In this document: positions 9,771 through 17,132 of the stretch, piece by piece | Position numbering within the stretch: the first letter of the stretch is position 1 | Layout of the letters: the number at the start of each line of letters is the position of its first letter | From: JBNJEM01 sp051745935 | GTDB taxonomy: Bacteria; Planctomycetota; Planctomycetia; Pirellulales; Pirellulaceae | Length of the DNA: 34,445 bases | NCBI GenBank assembly: GCA_051745935.1 | Contig: JBNJEM010000007.1 | Location: 1-34,445, forward strand | Direction: 5' to 3' | Notes under the pieces: generated by a model | The model's database searches: none | Told to the model about the DNA's origin: nothing | The model's input: only the letters and a program-made list of their open reading frames with translations | Program-made: the position numbers and the translations under genes

Positions 9771-10327
9771 TTTCACCTTGGCCACGCCGCAAGGTCTTCG
9801 CCTCCGAACCCTCTTCACCGTCACGCCTGACCGGCGATCACATGCTCGGGGTGAAGACACGGGGACGGTGCGCCCTCTGGCTGGAGTTCGCCGGCGCGGA
9901 TTTCCATTGCGATGCGGACATGCGAATGGGATGGATGGATGGAAGGAGGAGGCGGATTTCGGAGAGATCCGCCAGTTATGCCGAACTTGCCGAGAATTCC
10001 GGCAGATTTCACCGTTGAGCTGACGATAAGACAGGAATAGTCGGAATACTCGGTTTTTCTGGAATCCGCTAATCCCGGTCTAGCCGCCCCAGGTGAGAAA
10101 CACCACCCATGAGCCCGACCAGTTCCGGCCACCATGGCGGAGCCCTACCGCGTTGCACCTACCGCCGGCATATGCTCGCAAAGCCTGCCCACTGTGTTTT
10201 CCCGCAGTTAAATGAAGCGTCTGGATACGGATTCAGCCGCCAACCACGGGCTGGGTATGTCCGACAAGGTTCGGTTCCGGCCGTTGTCGCTGTATCGTCT
10301 TCGCGTCCGTCTGGGAGACCCGCCCCC

Positions 10328-11941
10328 ATGGATCGACATCCGCCCGTGCATGCCGCACCCGCTAACCGCTGTTCAGCCGCCGTGCCGTACCGGGTTGATC
10401 TGGCGGCGGCAAGACAAGTTACGCGCGGTGCGACTTCATGGCATATCAAAGTCGCGCGCCACATTCGCATCATACAGGTCTTGTTGATAGCCCTTTGCCC
10501 AGCCACACTGGGATGCACGTCTTTGCCCGTATCCCTTCCCGTGTCAATCCTCCCGGGTTCCGATACCGAATCCGCGCGGTCGCGCGAATCGGCCCCCAAC
10601 GCACATCCGAAGCCGCTCCCCCCGCCTCTTACGCAACAACGCACGTCCGACCAGCCGATGTCCGACGCCGCGCTGGCCGCGCCAGCGGAAGACGTGCCGT
10701 TTCCCTTGCCCGCCAACCCGCAGCTGGTCGAAAAGCCACCCCATGGCGTGCCGCGGCCACCGAATGAGCTGCGAAAGACCGCATTGCCCCAGTATGTCAT
10801 TGAACCGCCCGACATTCTGCAAATCGAGGCCATCCACATCGCCCCCAAGTCGCCCTACTACCTCCGCACGTTCGACGTGGTTCAAATTGATGTTCAGAGA
10901 AGCGACGAGGGGAACCTCCACCCCGGCGACGAACTCCAAGTCTTTGTACCGTCAGCATTTCCACACGCGCCCATTAACGGAACGTACGCGATCACCCCCA
11001 ACGGCAATATCAACCTCGGGCCCCAGTATGGCTCGGTGCAAGTCGCGGGGATGACGTTGACGCAAGCTAAACAAGCCATCGAAAAGTATCTGGGCCCGGA
11101 CCACCCGCCTTCCATTCTCAAGGACCCAACGACGCAACTGTTGTTGCTCCAAATGGCACAACCTATCCAAGGGAATTACGTCGTCCAAATTGGCGGCGTC
11201 ATCAACCTCGGCATGCCCTACGGAACGGTCCACGTGGCCGGGCAAACCGTCCAGCAGGCCCAGATGACGATCCACAGACATCTGAGGCAGTTCTTCGTGG
11301 AGCACGGCGTGCTGGCCACCATCACGCAAACGGGCGCCGAGCAGGAAATCGCCGGCCCGCACCTCGTGGGCCCCGACGGCATGGTCTCGCTCGGCAGTTA
11401 CGGCAACGTCCCGGTCATCGGGATGACGTTGACCCAAGCCAAGAACGCCATCCAATCGCGTTTGTCGCAATCCCTGGAATCACCGGAAGTTGCGGTCAGC
11501 GTCTATTCCTATAACAGTAAGGTTTATTACCTCATCACGCAGGGAGCCGGCATGGGAGATGGCGTGTACCGGTTCTACGTCACCGGAAACGAAACCGTGC
11601 TCGATGCCGTCTCGCAAATCAACGGCTTGCAGGCGTTTTCCTCCAAGAAAATCTGGATTGCCCGCCCCCACCCGCTGGCCGCCGGCGGCTGTCGCATCTT
11701 GCCGGTCGATTGGCACGGCATCACCGCCGGAGCGGATGCTTCCACCAACTACCAAATTCTGCCCGGCGACCGGGTGTTCGTGGCGGAGGACAAATTGGTC
11801 GCCTTCGACTCGGCATTCGGAAAGCTCATGGCCCCGGTCGAACGTCTCATGGGGTTCGCAATCCTTGGCGCATCCACCGCCACCCGACTCTCCGGAAGAG
11901 TCCTCGGAGGCGGGGGCAACCCGGTTGGCCGAGGGTTTTGA
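10328..11941 (+). CDS. Wza-like polysaccharide export outer-membrane lipoprotein
   Basis: A 537-residue protein. After an N-terminal extension, a hydrophobic stretch ends in PATLGC (Cys63), a loose lipobox. A Pro-rich linker follows, then three polysaccharide-export-like modules. They are recognisable by YVIEPPDIL and repeated patterns of G-Y-I/V-P-G-I-N-L-G-YG-V-V-A-G-T-A at roughly 210-260, 275-320 and 345-385. A region starting GDGVYRFYVTGNETVLDAV resembles an SLBB domain. The C-terminus is hydrophobic and Gly-rich. The family forms the outer-membrane channel for capsule or EPS and works with the Wzz-BY-kinase encoded across the divergent gap. ATG 10328 was chosen because GGGAG lies 10 bases upstream; an upstream ATG (10109) adds 73 residues with no coding character, and GTG 10382 is an alternative start. 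Confidence 0.9.
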   Translation: MDRHPPVHAAPANRCSAAVPYRVDLAAARQVTRGATSWHIKVARHIRIIQVLLIALCPATLGCTSLPVSLPVSILPGSDTESARSRESAPNAHPKPLPPPLTQQRTSDQPMSDAALAAPAEDVPFPLPANPQLVEKPPHGVPRPPNELRKTALPQYVIEPPDILQIEAIHIAPKSPYYLRTFDVVQIDVQRSDEGNLHPGDELQVFVPSAFPHAPINGTYAITPNGNINLGPQYGSVQVAGMTLTQAKQAIEKYLGPDHPPSILKDPTTQLLLLQMAQPIQGNYVVQIGGVINLGMPYGTVHVAGQTVQQAQMTIHRHLRQFFVEHGVLATITQTGAEQEIAGPHLVGPDGMVSLGSYGNVPVIGMTLTQAKNAIQSRLSQSLESPEVAVSVYSYNSKVYYLITQGAGMGDGVYRFYVTGNETVLDAVSQINGLQAFSSKKIWIARPHPLAAGGCRILPVDWHGITAGADASTNYQILPGDRVFVAEDKLVAFDSAFGKLMAPVERLMGFAILGASTATRLSGRVLGGGGNPVGRGF

Positions 11942-12065
11942 CGCCTCGAGAGGGAACTCGCCTTGCCGCTCGCTCAGCCTGTGCCACCCTCCGAAAGAAT
12001 GCCGAAGTTATTTCTGAGCCGTTCCTAAAACGTTGCAAGCATCCCAGGGACTTTTCCGGGGGCTG

Positions 12066-12638
12066 TCAGTTGGCGGCGTCCCGAGCGGCTTCCAAGAGCT
12101 TGATCCAGGGGCCGACGTAGTGCCCATGATCATGGTATGTGCGGCCGCTAACCAGGTTGCCATCCACGACGCACGGCTCGTCGACGAACGTTCCCCCACA
12201 GACCTCCAAGTCGAACCGGCACTTGGGGACGGTCGCCATGCGGCGCCCTTTGACACGGTCGGCGTGGGCTGGAATCTCCACGCCGTGACAAACACAGCCG
12301 ATGGGCCGATCGCTATCGAAAAACTCGCGCGTAATGCGAATGAGATCTTCGTCGTACCGGATGTATTCGGGAGCTCGACCACCGGAGAAAAAGATCCCCG
12401 CATAGTCGCTCGGATCGACGTCCTTGAACGCGACATCGGCCTCGATCGTATAGCCTTCCCACTCCTTGGTAATGGTCCAGCCCGGCTTGACCTCGTGCAT
12501 TACCATTTGGTACCGGCGCTTTTCCGGCGCCGCGATCACGGGCTGAAACCCCGCTTCAATCAAGCGGTAATAGGGGTAAAGCGTATCAACCGTCTCGCTG
12601 GCGTCTCCTACAACAATCAGTACTTTATCGTTTGCCAT
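12066..12638 (-). CDS. DJ-1/PfpI family protein
   Basis: A 190-residue single-domain protein of the DJ-1/PfpI (class I glutamine amidotransferase-like) fold. The nucleophile elbow is GCVCHGVE with Cys117 followed by His118, and Glu91 lies in GGRAPEYIRYD. Members act as cysteine peptidases, glyoxalase/deglycase-like enzymes or chaperones; the exact activity cannot be read from sequence. There is no signal peptide, so it is cytoplasmic. ATG 12638 was chosen because GAGGG lies just upstream and the protein starts exactly at the first beta strand (KVLIVVGD); in-frame extension to 12752 has no family sequence. It converges with the export gene across a 124-bp gap and appears monocistronic. Confidence 0.92.
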   Translation of the reverse strand: MANDKVLIVVGDASETVDTLYPYYRLIEAGFQPVIAAPEKRRYQMVMHEVKPGWTITKEWEGYTIEADVAFKDVDPSDYAGIFFSGGRAPEYIRYDEDLIRITREFFDSDRPIGCVCHGVEIPAHADRVKGRRMATVPKCRFDLEVCGGTFVDEPCVVDGNLVSGRTYHDHGHYVGPWIKLLEAARDAAN

Positions 12639-12785
12639 GATAGTCCCTCGTGAAATGTTAGACGGCGGTCCGGAAAAAGCGGCACGAGCCGCAAATCGAT
12701 CCCAACATTGCAAAAAACGGGGGCCGCGACACGGCCTGGACCCGCTATTCAAGATTGATTAGCCGACTGGTTGCACAAGTGGTGG

Positions 12786-12866
12786 GTAGGACGGGTCTCC
12801 AGGCCCGTCGAAACACCATCCATGGTAACAGAAAACACTTCGCACGGGCCTGGAGACCCGTCCTAC
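12786..12866. repeat. Perfect 23-bp inverted repeat (hairpin-module pair)
   Basis: The arms at 12786-12808 and 12844-12866 are exact reverse complements (GTAGGACGGGTCTCC... in the left arm) around a 35-base loop. Each arm itself contains ACGGG/CCCGT, so it can also fold alone, like the modules in the MITE-like elements. It could act as a bidirectional terminator or be a REP/BIME-type element. Confidence 0.8.
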
Positions 12867-12987
12867 GAAGGTCCAGGTTTTTGGCATCTCCCGGGCCACC
12901 CGCGTGTTTTCCCGCCAGGCCGGTCGCCGACTGGCCATGGCAAGTCCGCGGGGTGCATTGTGCGACCAAGCAAGTTACGTTATAAGA

Positions 12988-13067
12988 AGCCATAACATAA
13001 CAAAACCACTCAGGTTTCCTTTCACCCAGGGAGTGTCGGGAGCGGGAACCCCGTTTTGTTACGGGCT
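12988..13067 (+). repeat. Family B repeat, copy B2
   Basis: An 80-bp copy beginning AGCCATAACATAACAAAAC and ending GTTTTGTTACGGGCT, which are inverted ends. The central signature GTGTCGGGAGCGGGAACC matches the other copies. Confidence 0.8.
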
Positions 13068-13494
13068 GTAAGATCTCCGAAGTTCTTCTTGCCAATCGGG
13101 AAAAGAGGTAACTTTTTCCTCAAAGTGTAAGCGTTTCGCGCCCTTCGAACGACCCAGACGCTGGAAAAGCCCTGGTTTCAGGTCGCGTCCAGGTGGATCG
13201 AATTTGAACCCGTGACGGGGGTGCAGTCATGGCCGAAAAGGCGCCGAAAGCCGGGCTTTACCAGCTAGTCGAGACGCAAAGCTTACAGTTTGAGGTTTTA
13301 GCGAACTGACGTAAGGCTCTTCCAGGCGATGAGGGTTGGAAAACGGCCCTGTGGAGCGCGCGGGCCGCCGTCGGCCGTCCTGATCCTTGCCGGTCCAACG
13401 CGCGGGCGAGCGGACTCTGGCCTTGCGGTTTGGCGGGGTACGTCAGAAGGGATTCGTGATCACGAAGCTGGGATTCTACTTCAGACGGCTAAAG

Positions 13495-13583
13495 TGTTAC
13501 GAAAAGAGTTTTTCCGTCGCGAATTCGAGCAACGGGAGGACGGGCCGCGCGGGGCACCGTTCCAGCCGGAACATTCCAACCAG
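13495..13583 (-). repeat. Degenerate family A repeat, copy A5
   Basis: Read on the minus strand, GGTTGGAATGTTCCGGCTGG followed by CCGTCCTCCCGTTG aligns with family A at roughly 70 percent identity by eye. The GGTATAAC end is lost. It lies just upstream of the chosen nagA start, inside a longer open frame. Confidence 0.55.
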
Positions 13584-13640
13584 CAGCACTATGTATCCAT
13601 GTCGGCAGCAGTGGCACAAGGGGGGGAGCGGGCGCAACCG

Positions 13641-14822
13641 ATGACCGCGGCGTCTAAGCAATTCGATCCTGACGATCTGGGGCCGGTTGTCATACGCAAC
13701 GGCGAGGTGGTCCTGCCGGATCGCTCGATACCGGACGGAACGGTGGTGGTGGAAAAGGGACTTATTTCGTATGCGGGGCCGGCTCGGAACACTCCGCGGG
13801 GCGCCGTGGAGGTGGACGCTCGGGGGGGGTACGTCACGCCTGGACTGATTGACGCGCACATCCACGGCGCCGGGCTTGTTGGATGGGAGACGTGTTCGGC
13901 GGATGGCCTGGAAGCGTTGCAAGCCACGTTATTGGCCCATGGAATCGTCCGATTCGTGCCGACCATGATGGCCGATGAACAGGTGGTTCGGCGCGTGGCG
14001 GATTTGCTCGAGACCGCATCCTGCTCGGACCGGGTGCCCGGGATTTATTTGGAAGGCCCGTTCATTAGTCCCGAGAAACGAGGGGGGATACAGCCGCGAT
14101 ATGTCCGGCCGGTGGATTTGCGTTACCTCAACAAGCTCCAACGGATCGCTCGCCATCGCATCCGGATGATGACATTCGCTCCGGAACTCGACGACGCCGA
14201 AGGTTTGCCCGCGGCGATGCGCGAACTTGGGATTCTGCCCTGCGTGGGACACAGCCAGGCGACAGCCTCCCGAGCGGCCGACGTGTGCGGCCGGCACAAA
14301 GTCTGCTGCACCCACCTCTACAATGCGATGAGCGGCCTGGATCACCGGGAGCCCGGCCTGGCGGCGTTCGCGCTGAACCAGAATCGCGTCTACGCCGAAC
14401 TGAATCCAGACGGCACGCACGTCGCCCCGGAGTTGTTGCGGATCACCCGTAGGGCCAAATCGACGAACCGGATCGTGCTCATTTCGGACGCCGTGGCCTC
14501 GGCCGGTGCCAAGCCCGGCGTCTACGACTATATGAACCGCAAGGTAAGAAGTTCCGAACGGGGCGTCTATTACGTCGATGGCGGCACGTTGGTTGGCAGT
14601 AGTATCTTGTTGAATCAAGGCGTCAAACGCTTCATGAAATTCACCGGCGCGCCGGTTCATGAAGCAGTGCGAATGGCGTCCCTCAATCCCGCTCACCTGC
14701 TGGGACTCGGTCGAAAAACCGGCAGTTTGGAACCAGGCAAGTCCGCTGAGGTCGCCGTGTTCTCCCGAAATCTTGCCAAGGTCCACGCGGTGTTCTGGAA
14801 GGGAAAGCTCCTGATAGGCTAA
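13641..14822 (+). CDS. nagA: N-acetylglucosamine-6-phosphate deacetylase
   Basis: A 393-residue amidohydrolase-fold enzyme that removes acetate from GlcNAc-6-phosphate, in amino-sugar catabolism and cell-wall recycling. Family residues are visible in order: DAHIHG with the HxH pair at 73/75, YLEGPF with Glu138, GHSQA with His204, THLYNAM with His225, His260 in GTHVAPE, and the catalytic Asp283 in LISDAVASAG. Length and domain order are normal. ATG 13641 was chosen because GGGGGGAG lies 12 bases upstream and the protein then begins at the family's first strand (GPVVIRNGEVVLPD). The frame stays open back to 13329, but that stretch crosses a family A repeat and has no family similarity. No nagB or nagK neighbour is present. 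Confidence 0.93.
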   Translation: MTAASKQFDPDDLGPVVIRNGEVVLPDRSIPDGTVVVEKGLISYAGPARNTPRGAVEVDARGGYVTPGLIDAHIHGAGLVGWETCSADGLEALQATLLAHGIVRFVPTMMADEQVVRRVADLLETASCSDRVPGIYLEGPFISPEKRGGIQPRYVRPVDLRYLNKLQRIARHRIRMMTFAPELDDAEGLPAAMRELGILPCVGHSQATASRAADVCGRHKVCCTHLYNAMSGLDHREPGLAAFALNQNRVYAELNPDGTHVAPELLRITRRAKSTNRIVLISDAVASAGAKPGVYDYMNRKVRSSERGVYYVDGGTLVGSSILLNQGVKRFMKFTGAPVHEAVRMASLNPAHLLGLGRKTGSLEPGKSAEVAVFSRNLAKVHAVFWKGKLLIG

Positions 14823-14996
14823 GCTCGATTATCGCTCGGGGTTCCTGGCGAACCGCCACGTCCTGCCCTTTCTTTCGATCAGCAACCGTTTCCCAATTCC
14901 GTGTCTCGTCCCACGGCGGAACGGGTTGGTTGCGGGGCAAGGCGGTATGTTGTACGGTGATAAACTCCGCGTACCCGATCCCCGTGATGGGAACGT

Positions 14997-15100
14997 GTTA
15001 TACCGCTGGCGGATGACTTTCTCCGCCGCGAGTCCGACCAAGCGGAGGAGGGCTTGCGTCGGGCAGCTTTCCACCCGGAAAAATCCAACCGCCTGAAATA
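14997..15100 (-). repeat. Family A repeat, full copy A3
   Basis: A full 104-bp copy on the minus strand, starting TATTTCAGGCGG and ending GGTATAAC. It has the same length as A2 and about seven differences. It ends three bases from family B copy B3. Confidence 0.88.
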
Positions 15101-15103
15101 TAC

Positions 15104-15178
15104 AGCCCGCGACAAAACCGAACTCTCGCTTCCAAAACCCCTTGGATTACTGGACATCTGCATGGTTTTGTGATGGCG
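15104..15178 (-). repeat. Family B repeat, copy B3
   Basis: On the minus strand it has CCATGCAGATGTCCAGTAAT, then TTTTGGAAGCGAGAG and GGTTTTGTCGCGGGCT. It is most like copy B4a after the phosphofructokinase gene (AATCCAAGG and TTTTGGAAGCGAG in common). It overlaps the apparent 5' extension of the DUF362 reading frame. Confidence 0.75.
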
Positions 15179-15216
15179 TCTTATGTCCGTGCATTATCGA
15201 AGGAGCCAATGAGTCC

Positions 15217-16497
15217 GTGACGTCCACACCTGAACGGAACGAGCAGATTTCTTTACCGCAAGGCCTGACGGATGCCGAACATGCCTCGCCGACGGTCTTC
15301 GTGGACACCAGCGGCATTGATTTGCAGCGGGCGGACGGTCGGACCTTGGAGAACGTCAATGCCGCGCTGTTCGAGGCTTTGAGAAGTGTTTGCGAGTCGC
15401 CCTTATCCGGGGAGATGTCGGCGTCCGGTCAAACGCTGTTGAAAGTCCACGTCGGCGAGCCGAAATGTGTCACGCGCATGCGACCCGAGTATGTCCGGGC
15501 GGCGGTGGTTTTCGCCCGGGAAAGAGGGGCATCGATCGTCGCCGGGGACACCACCGTCGCTTATACGGGACGTCGAGGTCACAAGGATAATCCGCTCGGC
15601 AATGCCCGGACCTATCTCGAGTTGGCACACGAACAGGGGTGGGCCGTGGGTCGGGCGGCGGAGGTCCCTTTCGTCGTGCTGGACCGCCCATCAACCGGGG
15701 TGGAGGGAGTTTTTGACTTTGAGGATGAAGAGCAACGCAACGAGGTTGACGGGATCGAGCGATTCCGGGATTTTTACCTTGCCGGGGGCTTTGCCGCGGC
15801 CGATTTTGTTATCAATTATGCCCACTTGACCATGCATGGCTTGGCGGGGGTTGCAGGGTGCGTCAAGAGCCTGGCCATGGGATGCTCTTCCCTGCGCGGG
15901 AAGCTTCGCATGCACCAGGCACTATTGCCTCATTTCGATGCGGAACTTTGTACGGTCTGTGGCCGGTGCGTCGACCACTGTCCCGAAAACGCGCTGAGTC
16001 TCCCCGACGGCGCGCCTTGTCCGGAAGTCGAGCCGGAATTATGCATCGGGTGTGGCGAGTGCGTGGCGATCTGCAGTTTGGGCAAAGACGCCGTCCGGCT
16101 GCGCGATGAGGAAGTGTGTGACTGGGAGCGAGGGGAATCCACCTTGCCGGTCCGCATGGCTGACTACACGCTCGGCCTGATGAACGGTCACTGGGCTCGG
16201 ACCGTCCACGTGTTGCATCTCTACTCGGTCACCTCACTCTGCGACTGCATCAATCATCCTCAAAAGCCGATGCTGAAACGCGATTTGGGGTTCCTCGTTG
16301 GGTGGAATCCGTTTGCTATCGACGCCCTTGCCGGCCGCATGCTGACGGAAGCCTTGCGGGACGACGGGCATCCGGTCGAAGAACACACAGGCCTGAAAAC
16401 CGCCGATCAGGCCGCTGCGCACGCCAAGGACGCCTACGGTATTTTACCCTCCACGCCGGTCGAAACCGTGGTCGTCCAAAAGGGCACGTTCACCTAG
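15217..16497 (+). CDS. DUF362 domain protein with two 4Fe-4S clusters
   Basis: A 426-residue protein. The N-terminal part is a DUF362 domain (about 25-235) with conserved-looking LLKVHVGEP, VAGDTTVAYTG and FVINYAHLTMHGLAGVAG. A bacterial ferredoxin unit follows with CTVCGRCVDHCP (Cys245, 248, 251, 255) and CIGCGECVAICS (Cys276, 279, 282, 286), each a complete 4Fe-4S motif. A C-terminal section has GWNPFAIDALAG. DUF362-ferredoxin proteins are cytoplasmic redox proteins of unknown reaction. GTG 15217 was chosen because AGGAG lies 11 bases upstream; the ATG at 15142 lies inside a family B repeat and would add 25 unrelated residues. There are no obvious partner genes: nagA is upstream with a repeat-filled gap, and a MITE-like element follows. 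Confidence 0.9.
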   Translation: MTSTPERNEQISLPQGLTDAEHASPTVFVDTSGIDLQRADGRTLENVNAALFEALRSVCESPLSGEMSASGQTLLKVHVGEPKCVTRMRPEYVRAAVVFARERGASIVAGDTTVAYTGRRGHKDNPLGNARTYLELAHEQGWAVGRAAEVPFVVLDRPSTGVEGVFDFEDEEQRNEVDGIERFRDFYLAGGFAAADFVINYAHLTMHGLAGVAGCVKSLAMGCSSLRGKLRMHQALLPHFDAELCTVCGRCVDHCPENALSLPDGAPCPEVEPELCIGCGECVAICSLGKDAVRLRDEEVCDWERGESTLPVRMADYTLGLMNGHWARTVHVLHLYSVTSLCDCINHPQKPMLKRDLGFLVGWNPFAIDALAGRMLTEALRDDGHPVEEHTGLKTADQAAAHAKDAYGILPSTPVETVVVQKGTFT

Positions 16498-16526
16498 GGA
16501 GTAACCGCTGCCCCATTAGCGCCGGC

Positions 16527-16779
16527 GTAACCGTTCACGGGCAAAAAACCGATATCCGCGGGCGTTCGCACGCCCGTTGCATAGATTCGGGAAAGGGTTT
16601 TCGAGGTGTAGATGCCACGGGCTTGTCCCGTGGTTCGTTACGTTCCACGCTACCGACGGGCAGGAGGGGGGTGTCTGGCCGGTAAGTAGCGGCGAACGTG
16701 AACCACCACGGGACAAGCCCGTGGCATCCATGCGGGCCGTGCGTGTCCAAGCCGTGTACCGGCACCCGTGAACGGCTAC
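16527..16779 (+). mobile_element. MITE-like element 2 (253 bp, IS66-like ends)
   Basis: The ends GTAACCGTTCACGGG and (reverse complement) GTAGCCGTTCACGGG match at 14 of 15 positions. Flanks GCGCCGGC (16519-16526) and GCCACGGC (16780-16787) match at 6 of 8 positions, a decayed or imperfect target duplication. Two hairpin modules lie inverted to each other at 16615-16633 and 16706-16724, each with the stem CCACGGG/CCCGTGG around a five-base loop. The whole length aligns with element 1 at 9511-9762. It encodes no protein. Confidence 0.78.
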
Positions 16780-16859
16780 GCCACGGCGAGCTTTCGGAGT
16801 AAACCTATACAGGGCATATGGGAATATGGTATGATCCGTGTGCCGCTAATCGATGGGCA

Positions 16860-16963
16860 TATTTCAGGCGGTTGGATTTTTCCGGGTGGAACGTTGCCCG
16901 ACGCAAGCCGTCCTCCCGTTGGTCGGACTCGCGGCGGAGAAAGTCATCCGCGACCGGTATAAC
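16860..16963 (+). repeat. Family A repeat, full copy A2
   Basis: A full 104-bp copy starting TATTTCAGGCGGTTGG and ending GCGACCGGTATAAC. The 3' half can pair TCGCGG with CCGCGA around a loop. It lies 170 bp upstream of the methyltransferase and points toward it. Confidence 0.88.
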
Positions 16964-17132
16964 TTGCGGCGGAGGTTGAACGGGCCGATCGGAGGCTTTT
17001 CTCGGTAGCGGCGACGGGCCGGGACAACGTACCAGTCCCGCAATCGGTCAGGCGGATCGGTTGAAGTCCAGTGGTTCCGGGCGCTAACGCTCGTGTTCTG
17101 CCTACGAGCACCACGAAGAGGGGTCGGACAAA

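Larger units (their letters stand above)
8857..10327. other. Long intergenic region between divergent genes
   Basis: No credible gene is seen in these 1.47 kb. It holds family B copy B1 (8876-8951), MITE-like element 1 (9511-9762), a GGAT micro-repeat at about 9930-9943, and a small hairpin at 9951-9973 (GGCGGAT/ATCCGCC, 9-base loop). Promoters for the secreted protein gene (minus) and the export gene (plus) must lie here, but none is convincing by eye. The stretches 8977-9500 and 9980-10327 show nothing recognisable. Confidence 0.7.
12639..13640. other. Repeat-bearing intergenic region upstream of nagA
   Basis: No convincing gene is seen. It contains a perfect 23-bp inverted repeat (12786-12866), family B copy B2 (12988-13067) and the degenerate family A copy A5 (about 13495-13583). 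The stretch 13070-13490 shows nothing recognisable beyond a 26-codon frame at 13229 that is too short to trust. Confidence 0.65.
14823..15216. other. Intergenic region holding adjoining family A and B repeats
   Basis: After a stretch without recognisable content (14823-14996), copy A3 (14997-15100) and copy B3 (15104-15178) lie directly side by side, both on the minus strand. The AGGAG serving the DUF362 gene is at 15201-15205. Confidence 0.7.
16498..17132. other. Intergenic region with MITE 2 and family A copy A2
   Basis: This region is mostly repeats: MITE-like element 2 (16527-16779) starts 29 bases after the DUF362 stop codon, and family A copy A2 spans 16860-16963. The last 170 bases before the methyltransferase contain no recognisable promoter apart from the TATAAC end of A2. 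No gene is seen. Confidence 0.7.

Noticed and set aside
13130..13330. Possible tRNA or riboswitch upstream of nagA (GGATCGAATTTGAACCC resembles a T-arm)
   Set aside because: No cloverleaf, acceptor pairing or known riboswitch core could be formed around it by eye; the glmS ribozyme core was also not found.
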